Positions 1 to 15,915 of a stretch of DNA of 64,000 nt are shown one piece after another. The notes beneath the pieces are model-generated. The model did no database searches. It was not told where the DNA came from and worked only from the letters and a program-made list of their open reading frames with translations. Within the stretch, counting starts at the first letter, position 1; the number at the start of each line of letters is the position of its first letter. Both the position numbers and the translations under genes were made by a program. The stretch covers positions 4,369,501 through 4,433,500 of the forward strand of contig CP114486.1 of assembly GCA_027186245.1 (NCBI GenBank), given 5' to 3'. The stretch comes from Coriaria nepalensis (taxonomy: Eukaryota; Streptophyta; Magnoliopsida; Cucurbitales; Coriariaceae).

Positions 1-586
1 TTTCCAATTTTTTTCTTTCATCTCTGCATTTAAGCTTTTGATGTATCAAGTCCAAGTAAAAGTCAATTGAAATGCAAAATCTGTTACCAATCAGCATTTG
101 TTTGTGATGAAAAATTGGTTCCATTCCTCTGAAGCTTCATACAAATATCTACTGAACAAAAGGTCTTGTGGGTTACAACAATTTGTTAGTAAGAGACGGG
201 CCCAGTTCAATCTCTTTTGGGTGCGAGGCGAGACATCATGCGTTGTCGGTAACAATTGGCACTATGTATAAACCATGTGACAGTCTGACAGATGTAGGAG
301 TGGAGGTTGGCTGCATGTTCACATGTCCAAGTTGCCTCTTGTTCACAGGCTGTGATTGTACTTAACAAATTTTAACGCACTTTAAATTAATCACCCGTCC
401 TAGTTTATGTACATATCTAATCCCCTACATACTTGAGTTATTAAATTCTACATCTGACGCATTTCTGTATTCATTGCACCGACCAAAAACTTTTATGAAT
501 TGATGATAGTAGTAGTCCGTGACTCTTAAACGTCTTGTCTTTTTAAAAGTGATAAAGATATCTAGATTATTAACATGTTTCCACGT
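1..586. other. Left-edge intergenic stretch, no gene seen
   Basis: No reading frame here looks protein-like. The one open frame of 65 codons (168-365, plus) has no recognisable domain and no plausible splice partner. This could be the 3' untranslated region of a gene to the left or plain spacer. Confidence 0.4.
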
Positions 587-659
587 GGGGGTGTAGCTCA
601 TATGGTAGAGCGCTCGCTTCGCATGCGAGAGGCACGGGGTTCGATTCCCCGCACCTCCA
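587..659 (+). tRNA. tRNA-Ala (anticodon CGC)
   Basis: A complete intronless cloverleaf can be folded by eye. The acceptor stem GGGGGTG pairs with CACCTCC with one G-T pair, and the D arm is GCTC/GAGC. The anticodon stem CTCGC/GCGAG encloses the loop TTCGCAT, giving anticodon CGC, which reads the alanine codon GCG. The T arm CGGGG-TTCGATT-CCCCG is perfect, and the discriminator base is A at 659. The gene contains good internal A and B boxes for RNA polymerase III. A run of T residues follows about 25 bases downstream and could terminate transcription. Confidence 0.95.
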
Positions 660-1086
660 TTCCTTTCTCTATTTTCTTCGTCCCTTTTTTTCTGCATTAT
701 CAATTATTCATGGCAACTTACATCACTGTTTTCTCATTATTCTCACCGCTTTGTCTCTTATCTTTTTACTTTTTGGTTGCAAAAAGGCACGATCAGACCA
801 GATCAGACCAGATCAGACAGAATAAAGTTGACAACTTTGAAATCAAAAGGAAAGCGTTCTATAGTCTCTCACTATAACTTCACGCTCATTCGATGGTATC
901 TCAAGAGAGGTCGGTGGCGTTTGGTGTAGTAAATATATATATATATATATTCATATCATATAGTAACACTCATGATCACCCACCCCATGTGTCATATGCA
1001 CTGTTCTCTTTTTATGTCGACCAAAATAAATTATATATATATACAAGGAATAAAGAATATTACTGATTACATAAGATATTATAAGG

Positions 1087-1125
<39 letters not shown>

Positions 1126-1753
1126 CTCGTCTAAAATTAAAACTATATATTATGATCGTGCTATCTCGGTATCAATTCTCGACCGTCCGATCTCTTCTTA
1201 TGTTGGTTGAGATCTGAGAAAATTTTAATTATATGAAAAAGAGAGAAAGAAAAAAAAAACAAGACTGAATGAGTTGAAGGAAGCGTCGTAGCGTAAGAAA
1301 GGAGACAACTGACAAGAAAATAAAATATATTTATTTTAATATATAATCCTTGTCAATTTCAATCACAGTCGTCCAATAGGGCGAAGCAAAGTGGATCAAT
1401 CTGGATCGTTGATTTAAAACCAGAAGCATTTAGCATGAACGACCGCTAATGACAAAGTTTTTAACATGTGGCCGATCTGGTATTCACCTTCTACGAATCA
1501 TTTTTATTTATTTTTTAAACTAATTTTAAAAATAAAATAAAATAAAATAAAATAAAATTTTCCTTTTTCCTTTTAATTTATAATTCTCTTCTTTTATTTT
1601 CCTTGTGAAAACCTACTTCTACTTCGTTTTCTTCCTTTTTATTATTATTATTATTTTTTATTATTTTTTATTATTTTTTTAATTTTTCCTTTTCAGAAAA
1701 CGATGAAAACTGATGAGGAAAATAAAATCGAATTCTGAAATCCCCCTGTCCGC
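660..1753. other. Intergenic spacer and UGE upstream region
   Basis: About 1.1 kb without a supported gene. It holds three tandem copies of a 10-mer starting GATCAGACCA (791-820), two TA microsatellites (about 931-950 and 1089-1122) and an AAAAT run (about 1530-1557). It ends in pyrimidine-rich DNA that leads into the promoter of the epimerase gene. Confidence 0.6.
1089..1122. repeat. TA dinucleotide microsatellite
   Basis: An uninterrupted run of about 17 AT units. Confidence 0.9.
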
Positions 1754-1759
1754 TATAAA
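1754..1759 (+). promoter_or_regulatory. Probable TATA box of the UGE gene
   Basis: A TATAAA hexamer lies in the sequence cgctataaattct about 105 bases before the first ATG of the epimerase gene. It is followed by the pyrimidine-rich leader usual in plants. Its position suits transcription starting near 1785, and no ATG precedes 1863 in that leader. Confidence 0.55.
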
Positions 1760-1862
1760 TTCTCCCTCCGTTTGATAATTTTCCAGCGATCGGAAGGGAA
1801 AGCTTCCTCTTCTTCTACACTTGCACAAGTTCTTGTTCCAGTTTCTTCTTTGTTTTGTTTTG

Positions 1863-5496
<3,634 letters not shown>

Positions 5497-6673
5497 AGAG
5501 CTTATGACAATAATGATAATTATTTAGTGCCCAGTATTTTAGTATTAGGATAGTGCGTACCTCGCACTCTTACCCCCACGATGTAATGCTCTTTTTGATG
5601 TTCTCATGTATGATTTGTTAAGTCATATCTTAAGCTGATCCCATCTTTGTAGTGTTATCACAGAAGTTTTAAATCTGTAGGTTCAGATGAGACGACACTC
5701 ATTTTGAAATCTCAGTTCGGACAGATCAAGGTCATTAATCACTAATTATGCTCTCACAATTTTCTGTTGTGCCCATTTCCGGGACTAGTCCGTAACTATT
5801 AACACCTGATAAGTCACTTGATCTTAAAACTTCAAGGCAGATTTCATTAGAACAAGTCCTTGGGGTTTTTGCTTACTTTAGATTTGATTATGTCCATGTA
5901 ACGCTACATTTTGCTTTCCAGTTTTGAAATTCAAATATTTGGTGGAGGAAATAAATTTATTGTATCATATAATAATCATAAGCCCTGCTTTTAAGTGTTC
6001 GTTAAACACCTTTACGGCCCAAACGATTGTCGGTCATATTGAGCCGTTGGGTTGGACTGACTCTAGTGGGCCCTCTCTGGGTTCTGCAATCAACTGGACC
6101 AACTGGTTTTTTTCGGTTCAGAAACATGTCGTCAATATTTATTAATAAATAAAAAAAATCAATTTATTAAGAAATTAAGATGGACAATATTACAATATGT
6201 AGGTTAAAATTAAAATATGAGAAAATTACAAAATTTAGGTAAGATTAAAAAGGAACTTAAGATACATTTTAGTCTTAAACTGATTTTTAAGACTCAAAGC
6301 GAAGCCTTGTTCCTAAACTCGGACATGTTCAAGTGTTTCAAAAAATGTCGTCCTTTCTTTTTCTTTCTTTTTTTTTTTTGGGGGGCTAAAGTCGTCCTTT
6401 CTCCTTTCACGCGGAAAAAGAAATAAATAAAGGCAAGACGTGTTTTTTAAACTTAATATTTGTGCAACATTTTTTTCCATCTTTCAAAAACTTCAAATAT
6501 CACTCTCTCTCTCTCGTTCTTCCTTTCTTTCTCACCTGTGGCCGGCAATTTATCGTCACACTCGCATATATCTCGTCTCTTCGTATCTCCCTTGCGGTTT
6601 CCGGAGAAGCCGGCAGATCTAGACGATCTGATCTAACGCCGTTGTTTGCCGGCTTGGATCTTTGGATTTGGAA
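5497..6673. other. UGE 3' region and DRP1 upstream region
   Basis: No gene is seen. The first few hundred bases should be the epimerase 3' untranslated region. From about 6440 the sequence becomes pyrimidine-rich with a CT run (about 6503-6515), typical of a plant 5' leader for the dynamin gene. Confidence 0.5.
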
Positions 6674-9600
6674 ATGGAGAATTTGATCTCCTTGGTGAAC
6701 AAAATCCAGAGGGCCTGCACTGCCCTAGGTGACCACGGAGAATCCAACGCATTACCTACACTCTGGGACTCTTTACCGGCGATCGCCGTCGTTGGTGGTC
6801 AGGTCAGCTTCAGATCCCTTTCTCTCTTTTTCTCGCTTCCAGTAGTTTCTGTCGACTCGATTTTTTCCCTGTTTGATTGTCCTTTTCTTCACGATTCGAG
6901 CTGAAGCTGTATATATTCCTATCGAACATATGGAACTCTGTATAATCGTTCTTTCTGTGCACCCGTAATTTGTAGGAATTTCTCGACCTTTGAATTATCA
7001 AATTATTCTTTCTGTGCGGCCATTTTACCATCCATTTTGGTTGTGCTAGCCTATTTATTTTGAGAATCTAGGATTACAATAATGGTTAAGAGCTGTTAGT
7101 TAATAGCCTATTAATAACTGCTATAGAACAATATTATGTGCAGTAACTTTGGTGTTGATCTGAGAAGTATGACGTGAAATATCTTGCATATCGAAATGAT
7201 TTTCATCCATTGTTAAGCATAAGCATTAATGACTGATGTTCTCATTTTTCAATACTGTCTTGCAGAGTTCAGGAAAATCTTCAGTGCTAGAGAGTGTTGT
7301 CGGAAAGGATTTCTTGCCTCGTGGATCTGGTATTTAACATAATTTAGATACTCCTGTAAAGGTAAGTCATATACTGGGTGGTGAGAAAATGATGTGTACA
7401 AAATTTTTGTTGCAGGAATTGTTACTCGGCGTCCTCTTGTCTTGCAGCTTCATAAGCTCGATGAAGGAAGCAGAGAATATGCAGAATTTCTTCATCTTCA
7501 AAGGAAGAGATTCACTGATTTTGGTACATTTTTTTACCTGGTCATTATTCTTATTTTTCTTATTGACATTGTTTTGACTTTTTGGCCATCTAAAAGCATC
7601 TTATTTGTACTAAGCATTTTATTTGTGTTGCATCCATACACTTGCACGCACGCATAAAAATGCATATATCCGTATTTGTAATTGTAATTGCTACTTATTG
7701 TGAACTATGGTGTTGCAGCTGCTGTCAGAAAGGAGATTCAAGATGAGACTGATCGAGAGACTGGCCGCTCCAAACAAATCTCCACTGTTCCAATTCATCT
7801 CAGTATTTACTCTCCTAATGGTAGGGTAATGATTTTATTTGTGTTTGGTAGTTTATATATTCCCTCTCCTGGGATTGGACATGGTTGTTACCTATATTCA
7901 TGATAATCTTTTACAACTTCTGGTTGCAATTGCTATGCATGGTGAAACACGCTCATAAAAAGGATATCAGTACTCCAAGGTGTCTTGGGTGTTACAAAAA
8001 AAAGCACGCTCATTTGTGACTTTTCACAGTCCTATCTCATTTTATATACAAATAACTACATGTCAATATTTTTCTCCTATGTTTTTTTTCCCCCTTGCAT
8101 AACTTAAGATAGAGCAGTCTTTAGTTATCTATGCTACACCTTTTTTTTCTTGCTGCCTTTTGGTGGAAGCATAAAATATGGTAGTGAAGCTTTAGAATAT
8201 TTTGGTAGTGTTCTCTAATATTCGCGTGTTGATCTTCATTTCTCTGGATGCTGGCGAAGTCATGCATCATTTTAGGTTCTGCATAATCGGACATGTTAAT
8301 TTAGATCACTTGTGAATGTTCTGTTGCATTTAATTTGATTCTTGCCTTCTTTCCTGGTATAACAAATAAGTTTGTCTTTTCAAATCCTTGCAGTTGTCAA
8401 CCTGACACTCATTGATCTTCCCGGGCTTACCAAAGTAGCTGTTGGTAAGTTAGATGTGTTTCTGATTTGACTTGCAAGTTGTTCATGGACATTCTTTCTT
8501 GTTAATCCCTGTCTGCAGGTTGTTCCTATTTTTTGTTTATCCATTTAAGTGAAATATAAAGATCAATGTTTCCAGTGTCATCTTTCCATTTAAATCTCAA
8601 AGAGGATCTTAAGCTATCAATTTATTTTCCTTAATTTTCTTTGCTATGAAATGAGAGAATCATTCTTAAATACATAACCATGTCTGAAGATTTTCTTGGG
8701 TTATGTAGATGGTCAGCCAGAAAGTATTGTGCATGACATCGAGAATATGGTTCGCTCATATATAGAAAAGGTAATATTCACACCAGCAGTAAAATTTTCT
8801 TAATTGACACCAACTTTCAAAGTTTTTATATAAGTGGAATTTTCTTTGAAAGAATATAGTATTACTAAGGAAATCATTACATTTGTAATTGTGTTGCAGC
8901 CTAACTGTATAATTCTAGCTATTTCACCTGCCAATCAAGATCTTGCCACCTCAGATGCTATTAAAATTTCTCGTGAAGTAGATCCTACAGGTAAAATTTC
9001 TATTAAATTTTTCTCGCAGTCTTGCCTGGGGAATGTCCAAATTGAGATTTTGACATTTTTTTGTTTCCGTAAGGATCTAGAGTGACATTTTAGCATGTTT
9101 CTGTAATTTTCCAGGGGAAAGGACTATCGGTGTCCTGACGAAGATCGATCTTATGGATAAGGGTACTGATGCAGTTGAGGTGAGTTTGGTTTTAAGTTTG
9201 TATTTTTCATTGCATGATACAGTGCACTTCGTTGATATTGAGATATCATTGTGACAAAACCCGATTTAGCCATTCAGATTCGTCCCTGGTCCGGAATCAG
9301 GGATGAATCTGAGAGAAACGTAAACTAGTTATGTATTACATACAAGTTTCGCACTTTTCACACTAGCTTATACAAATTTACCTTATTTGTGCTGCTAAGA
9401 TATTGGAAGGAAATTCTTATCGACTGAAATTTCCGTGGATTGGTGTTGTGAACCGTTCTCAAGCGGATATTAACAAGAATGTTGACATGATAGCGGCTCG
9501 CCGTAGAGAACGTGAATATTTTACTACTACCCCAGAGTACAAACACCTTGCCCACCGCATGGGTTCTGAGCATCTAGCAAAGATGCTTTCAAAGGTTGGT

Positions 9601-11494
9601 AAAAAACACAGACACACACATATGTATGTGTATATTGTGCTCTATGACTTTTATTTTATTTGGTGATATTCAAGATAGTATCTCCAGTCAATCTAATTCA
9701 GTTTGTTTGAATAGTTCTAATCGTAATATGCTATCATAATAATTTCAGCATCTGGAGACTGTGATCAAATCCAAAATTCCAGGCATCCAACACCTTATAA
9801 ACAAAACCATCATCGATATTGAAACTGAACTGAACCGTCTGGGAAAGCCTATGGCTGCTGATGCTGGAGTAAGTTTACTCTCAGTTTCCATTATTACTCC
9901 AAAATTGGTAACTGCATTTAGGGTAATAACACCAGTTACAGTGCTTCATATTTCGCTGTCATTTTATTAGGGCTACTGAATACTGATTGTTAGACTCATT
10001 GATTTTAGGTGATCCCACAAAGTCATTTGGAATTCCTACTAATCATTGGCGTTCTACTTGCAGGGAAAGTTGCACACTATTATGGAGATTTGTCGTATTT
10101 TTGATACAAATTACAAGGAGCATCTTGATGGCGTGTATGTTTTATGTTGATATTGCTTTAGCTAATATTAGCAAAAATATTGGTACTAAAATAACCTCTC
10201 CAACTTATTCACTCGTATTTAATATTTATATCTTCTATTTTATTGTCGACAGGCGTCCTGGTGGTGATAAAATTTACAGTGTCTTTGACAATCAGCTGCC
10301 TGGTGCCTTGAAAAGGTTGCAGTTTGACAAGCAACTTTCCATGGAAAATATAAAGAAGCTTGTTACTGAAGCTGATGGATATCAACCTCATTTAATAGCT
10401 CCTGAGCAAGGATATCGTCGTCTTATCGAATCTACTTTAGTTACTATCAGAGGTCCTGCTGAAGCAGCTGTTGATGCAGTATGGAAATTTTAGAAGGAAC
10501 TATAATTATTTTCTACTTTCTAGTGGAATTCATTTTTAGCAAGTGCTTGAAGATTCCTTTTCTTGATTCCAGGTTCATTCCATATTGAAGGCTCTGGTTC
10601 AGAAGGCTATCAGTGAGACCACGGTATTTTTCCTGCCGATGCTATTGATTATTCATTATTTATTCCGTTGTGAATAATAGATGGGAGGCTTTTTAATCCT
10701 ATGTACTTGTTTCATTAGTCATTCCTTTTCACAACTCTCTATCCTTATCTTAGTGCGCCTTCTTTTTAAAAGCTTTGACTAATTTTTAACCTTTGCTCAA
10801 TTCACAGGAGCTAAAGCAATATCCTGGCCTAAGAGTTGAGGTAGCAAATGCAGCTATGGAATCACTCGAAAGAATGAGGGAGCAAAGCAAGAAAGCAACT
10901 CTTCAGCTGGTTGACATGGAGTGCAGTTACTTGACTGTTGATTTCTTCCGGAAACTTCCTCAAGATGTTGAAAAAGGCGGCAATCCTACACACTCAATTT
11001 TTGACAGATATAGTGATACCTACCTCAGGCGCATTGGTAAGTCATCATCTAGGGAACTCAATCGTTACATATTTTAACTCAATCTTGTCAAATTCAGATT
11101 CCAACTTCTATCCTTGATGTCAATAATATACAGGAACAACGGTTTTGTCTTATGTGAACATGGTCTGTTCAACACTGCGAAATTCCATTCCCAAATCAAT
11201 TGTTTATTGTCAAGTGCGGGAGGCCAAGAGAAGCCTTCTCGATCATTTCTTCGCCGAGCTAGGAAAATTGGAGGTCAGAATAGTCTTTCTTTAACATAAC
11301 AGTAGTAATTTGAAATAAAAATCTACATGGGAAAATAGTTTATTTACATTGGATTCTATGTGCAGCAAAAGAGGCTGTCATCCTTATTGAACGAGGACCC
11401 TGCAGTGATGGAACGGCGTACTAATCTTGCGAAGAGGTTGGAGTTATACAGAAGTGCACAAACAGAAATTGATGCAGTGGCTTGGTCTAAGTAA
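6674..11494 (+). CDS. DRP1: Dynamin-related GTPase, DRP1 clade (DRP1A/E-like)
   Basis: A large GTPase that assembles on membranes. DRP1 proteins act at the cell plate in cytokinesis and in clathrin-mediated endocytosis. Sixteen exons join in frame: 6674-6802, 7266-7329, 7416-7523, 7719-7820, 8394-8444, 8709-8770, 8900-8990, 9115-9179, 9400-9594, 9749-9868, 10064-10134, 10253-10478, 10573-10623, 10808-11036, 11134-11273, 11366-11494. The product is 610 residues, which is the DRP1A length. The P-loop GGQSSGKS is at 41-48, the G3 motif DLPG at 141-144 and the G4 motif TKID at 211-214. The C-terminal GED ends in AVAWSK. There is no PH or proline-rich domain, as expected for DRP1. Sequence resembles the A/E branch more than C. 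The start is the first ATG of the conserved MENLISLV. Confidence 0.96.
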
Positions 11495-13901
11495 GAATGC
11501 AGCGGAGGTTTTTCCTTTTTTGGATTATGGGAAGGATGGCATTGCCTTCATGATTTCTTTGGCTTATATACATAGCTGAGGAGATGGTAGTGTAGGTTTT
11601 GCCAAATTACTAAGAGTTATTTCAGCTCTTTATCCGGATGTATCTTACTATCTTTAAGATGCCGTGTTTTCTACATAATTTGACACGCAGAAATGTTATC
11701 TTCCATGTTTTCTACATAATTTGCATTACAACTAGCTTTGCGTCATTCATATTTTTCTTATGTTTTCTTGGTACTTGGAAAATGGAATCATCAGCATATA
11801 GTTATATATGTGTGTGTGTTTGGTACAATCAACAATGGTATATAGTTTAATACGAAAAAATATTTCATATTACGTAATTTAGCACAACTAAGTATAAGTG
11901 ACACGATTGGCATGGTTAAAAGAGGGTTGTAACAATCAACTCCTTTCTCCCCCTGATCCTACATCTTCTGTCCCACCCATTTACCCACTTGGAACTTTCT
12001 TTCAGACAAACTTGGTTATCGAAATTCATATTCAAATGCAGAGCAGCTAATTAGACCCTGAGAAAACATTTGAAGAAGACGACGACTTATATCAGTGTGA
12101 TGGCCTCTGAGAGGGAAATCTTCAAACTTTCAGGACCATTACACTTAAACTCCTGTCGATTGGTAAGTTTACCAAAAAATGAATTATATATATAGATATT
12201 TTATTTAAATCTATATCGATGATCTTTCTCTTATGATTAAAATAAATCTATCAACTCAAAAATTCGTACGGATAGATAGAAGATGGAGATATCTTACTAC
12301 TTATCACGTGACAGTAGTGAGTTATACAACTACTGTTTTTCGTCTACAAACAAAAATGGTGGGGTCTACCGTGATGTAAACAAGTCAAGAGAGTAGACTC
12401 GAATCCCAAATCCATATCTCCTCTGCTCTGTACTGTAGTCCGTCTCAACCACCTCCACTCGTTCCTACCTCCTCACCCGGACCTCACCGGTGAAACTCTA
12501 TGCCACCACATCCCGGCGCCGAATACGACTCTAAATTAGTCATAGTTTTCGTCATTATTCTCTCCATGTTTTTTTTAAAAACAGAAATTAGTCGTGCATT
12601 ATCCACGTAGCATGATAAATTAAGAAAATCGAATACATATAATTATAAATATAAATATTATTTAATAAAATCAGATATATATAATAATATTTATAAAACT
12701 ATTACAATGTTGATAACGGAAAAATTCATTGTCATGTATACCAGGCGTGCCAATTTGTTGATGTCTAGAAATTCATCGTCGTCGAGAATTGTACGGTTAT
12801 AAATATCTAATTAATAAATGTAAATAAATAAAATAAATAACTGCGCTAAATATGCAGGCATACTATAAATTTAGAGTAGATTTTACACTATTAATTAAAA
12901 ATAATAATAAATGAATATAATAAATATTATGCTAATTGCTAAAGAAACTAAATGTAATTGCTATGATGAATAAGTGAATGATTTAAGACTAATCTAAATT
13001 TTACTTTATTTACTGACGAGCATACTAAATTAGAAGCTACTAATTAATTAATATACATGAATAACGATTACGAAAAATAAAAGCTTGAAAAAAATAAACA
13101 AATGAATTTAAGAATACTTTGAGAACATTAATTCTAAAGACTAAATATTAAGTGTTGCTCGGTTTTTTTAATGATTGGATCATGTTATTTACCTTATACA
13201 AGTCTTTTATTGGTAAATCCATAAATAAGTCTACTTTGATATACACCCTCTTCCTTTTTTTTTGGAGCCATTTTCCTACTTTGTAAGTTTTACACACTTT
13301 TTTAATGGATTTATTTTCGATTGAATCTTTAACAAATATAGTCTTCTTTTAGTTTAAATTTATTAAAACTTCTTTCCCCCTACCCTTAACTCAATTTATA
13401 CCAAATTTTCCCTTCTTCTCCAAGTTTCGGCGTAGCTCGCCCTTTAGTTAAGAGTCAAATGAGTTCCAGTCGTTGGGAAAATTTTTGTCTTAACCTTTGA
13501 CCGATGAATCAAGCTTGACGAAATTTATTTTAGATTATTGCCCGATTTAATTAATTAAAAGTGTCTTTGATCCTTCCACCCCCATCAAAGCAACCACTTT
13601 ATCTTCGTATGATTGGGCCACCTCCCATAATTCGCTAAACGTAATTTACTATACTAACCTCGTAGTCTTTTATTTTAGCCAGTTTCATGCTTTGCGTAAA
13701 ACTGTATAATTATTAATCTTAAGAGTTTAAACCTCAATTTAGTAGAAACAAAACAGAGAGAGCAGCAGTTCACTTCAAAACTTTAGATTCTTTTTACACT
13801 TCTTGCGATTAAAATTACTAAAAAGAAGAAGAAGAAGAAAGCAACTAAAAATAATAAAACTAAAGTTAACAGTTAAAGAGAACACCAGAAAAAGAAGCAA
13901 A
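11495..13901. other. Intergenic AT-rich stretch with one GC-richer patch
   Basis: Follows the dynamin stop; the 3' untranslated region probably ends by about 11.9 kb. The rest is AT-rich spacer with no recognisable domain. A GC-richer patch at about 12360-12530 looks like a leader and precedes a 36-codon open frame (12500-12610), described separately. Bases 13740-13901 should be the 3' untranslated region of the minus-strand LEA_2 gene. Confidence 0.5.
12500..12610 (+). other. Small open frame, 36 codons, one hydrophobic segment
   Basis: Starts at ATG 12500 and ends at TAG 12608-12610. The peptide begins MPPHPGAEYDSK and then has a stretch of about 15 hydrophobic residues (LVIVFVIILSMFFL) before a short polar tail, so it could be a single-pass membrane peptide. 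It sits just after a GC-richer leader-like patch in otherwise AT-rich spacer. I do not recognise the family. Chance is a real alternative because hydrophobic codons are T-rich. Confidence 0.2.
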
Positions 13902-14495
13902 CTAGCAGTGAAAACCCAACACTGATCCATCAACCATGCTAACGGAAACCTTGCAATCTGATCTAGCCTCCACGTGGTGGGTAAACACGTGCACGACCCG
14001 GACCCGGCCTGCCATCTCCAGCCTCGACTCGATCTCCATAGTTGGGCCGATCCTGAACCCATTGGCCCCTCCGTCAGTACTGAAGCCGGGCCCCATGCTC
14101 GGCGAGGCCGGCGTTCCTATCGGGAACGATTGGACGGAGAAAGTGGCGGCCATGTACTGAGTCCGACCGGCGTCGATCTTTCCTGCGGGTATGAACATGA
14201 ACCCGACCTGGTTTCCCGCGTAGAGGAGCTGGAGGGAGCTGTCGTAGTGAGAGAAGGAGGCTTTGTTAGGGTTTCGTATGGAGACGTACAGAGAGAAGGT
14301 GAAGTTGACGGTGCCGTTAGAGACGGAGAATGACGGCAGCTGGACGGCGTTAACAGCGATTCGAGGATCTTTTGGTCTGAAGACGGTGAAGAATACAATG
14401 AGGATAATAATTACGAGGAAGATTAGGAAAATTGTGGCCACTATGCATGAGGCTAGGTTTGTTCTGCCAGATGGTGGACCATGAGGTTTCGCCAT
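13902..14495 (-). CDS. LEA_2 / NDR1-HIN1-like (NHL) membrane protein
   Basis: A single-exon gene for 197 residues. After a short N-terminal cytosolic stretch there is one strong membrane anchor (about residues 19-40, IVATIFLIFLVIIILIVFF). It is followed by a predicted beta-sandwich LEA_2 domain with the usual NxTVNFTF..SIRNPNKASFSHYD core near residues 62-85. This architecture is shared by NDR1/HIN1-like proteins and the so-called LEA hydroxyproline-rich glycoproteins, which sit at the plasma membrane and are often linked to defence or abiotic stress. The precise role of this copy is unknown. The ATG at 14495 is the first in a leader that contains a CT/GA microsatellite. Overlapping frames on both strands are shadows of this gene. 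Confidence 0.88.
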   Translation of the reverse strand: MAKPHGPPSGRTNLASCIVATIFLIFLVIIILIVFFTVFRPKDPRIAVNAVQLPSFSVSNGTVNFTFSLYVSIRNPNKASFSHYDSSLQLLYAGNQVGFMFIPAGKIDAGRTQYMAATFSVQSFPIGTPASPSMGPGFSTDGGANGFRIGPTMEIESRLEMAGRVRVVHVFTHHVEARSDCKVSVSMVDGSVLGFHC

Positions 14496-14558
14496 GGATG
14501 AGAAAATTAAGGTCTAAGATGGTGGATCTGGGATTCTGTGTTTGTCTGAAAGTTGGAA

Positions 14559-14585
14559 CTCTCTCTCTCTCTCTCTCTCTCTCTC
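14559..14585. repeat. CT/GA microsatellite in the LEA_2 gene leader
   Basis: About 13 CT units just upstream (minus-strand sense) of the LEA_2 start codon. GA/CT tracts are common in plant core promoters and leaders. Confidence 0.85.
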
Positions 14586-14617
14586 GGAGTGAGAGAAAAA
14601 ACAGAGACAGAGAGTAA

Positions 14618-15389
14618 AGAATCTTAGGGGGGGGTGTTTGGCTGCAACGTTGGTTTATTATTATAAGGTGAGAAACATTGGATTTGAAAAGTCAAAACAG
14701 TGTGAAAGAGAGACACTCATAACTAAAAATGTGTTTTTTTTCCCTGAAGTAGGTTCTGAAAAAAAATGTTTTTTTTTTTTTCTAATTTTTTTTTAAAAAT
14801 TTAATTTTTTGTGTTTGATAATATAATTAGACCGAAATTGAAATCGTTTTTGAGGTTTAATTTTAAAATAGATAGATATTAGCAGTCTGAGAAACTTGAG
14901 AACTAAACGACGAGTAGTTGAATAAAAGTGAGCGGAGATGAATGAATTCTGAATTAATCTGAAAAATAAATCGGAATTTTTGCTTTTGTTTTATTTCCCT
15001 CTTTTTCTTATATATTAAGGAGTTACATTTTTTTTTTGTGTCTTATAATCAACAGGAGTGAATTTTTTGCAGACAGGAAGTAGTGCTGGAGAGGGCAGGC
15101 AACATGTTAAAGATGTCAAATTAATTTGAGTGAATAATTTCTCATGTCAGATACTGAAAAATCTGAAATGGGTTTTTCCAAATTATGCAATCATGTCTTC
15201 TAACGGGCACTGGGCACAGCCACAACTATCATGGGCTAGAGAGGGAAGGGATAGTCATAGTACCATTGTGCAATTATAGGTCAGAATAAGATGATGCTGT
15301 TACAACTGCAGAAAATTACAAACTTTTCCCAAACACAAACGTTTAAAACTTAAATCTTAAATTAACTTCAATTAAACTCAACTAGATGT
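14618..15389. other. Spacer between LEA_2 promoter and retroelement scraps
   Basis: AT-rich upstream DNA of the LEA_2 gene with poly-T tracts near 14738 and 14769. No coding signal was seen. Confidence 0.5.
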
Positions 15390-15647
15390 TTACTTGGGAG
15401 GACATGCAAACCTGTTTCAGTCCCATTTCTCGAGGACAGATCCATGGCAGACTTGGCCCGAATTAGACAGCAAGTTGGAGAAACTACTGAACAATATATA
15501 ATGAGGTTCAAGAGGGCTAAAGTTAGATGCCAAGTGAATATTCCTGAGTCTGAATTTGTTAAGTTAGCTCAAGATGGCCTTTACTTTGAACTTAGAAAGA
15601 AGTTTGAAGGCATGGTCTTTAATGATCTATTCGAGTTACAGTTTTGA
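15390..15647 (+). mobile_element. Ty3/gypsy retrotransposon gag fragment
   Basis: The frame starting at 15444 encodes a typical plant gypsy gag core: LARIRQQVGETTEQYIMRFK, then RCQ.NIPESEFVKLAQDGL and FELRKKFEGM. Residues just upstream (TWEDM near 15390) belong to the same domain in another frame, so the piece already carries a frameshift. Only about 85 residues of gag remain. No protease, polymerase, integrase or LTR is attached, so this is a non-autonomous scrap. Confidence 0.75.
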
Positions 15648-15915
15648 GAGGAGTGCTTATTTCCAGGTTTCCTTTCAAATTGATTGAGACAAGTAAACCT
15701 AAAACTAGAGTCCCACAAGGGTTACTTTTTCCTCGAATGAATGAGAAAGAAGTTGCTTCGAGCTGAAGTTTATCCAATGCATTTTGAAAGAACTTTTGAA
15801 AATTTCGGTTTCTCTTTTCTGAATTTTCCCCTTTTTTGATAACAAAGATCATATCATCCGCATATCGTACATAGTATAAGTCCATTTCTTGATTTATAAA
15901 GGCAGAATCTGCTCA
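15619..15915 (-). mobile_element. Reverse-transcriptase-like fragment with YADD box
   Basis: On the minus strand a frame of about 90 residues carries YYVRYADDMIFVIKKGENS, the A/B-C region of a reverse transcriptase. The YVRYADD wording is closer to group II intron maturase and mitochondrial-type enzymes than to Ty1 or Ty3 elements (usually YVDD or YIDD). It is followed by SINLKGNLEIS, which resembles the strand after the catalytic site. It lies tail to tail with, and slightly overlaps, the gag fragment on the other strand. Organellar transfer or a LINE-like source cannot be told apart here. Confidence 0.5.

Noticed and set aside
168..365. A 65-codon plus-strand frame at the left edge
   Set aside because: No domain, no splice partner and no similarity to anything I recognise; length is within chance.
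13974..14398. Open frames on both strands inside the LEA_2 gene
   Set aside because: Shadow frames of a GC-rich coding exon; the LEA_2 frame explains the region.
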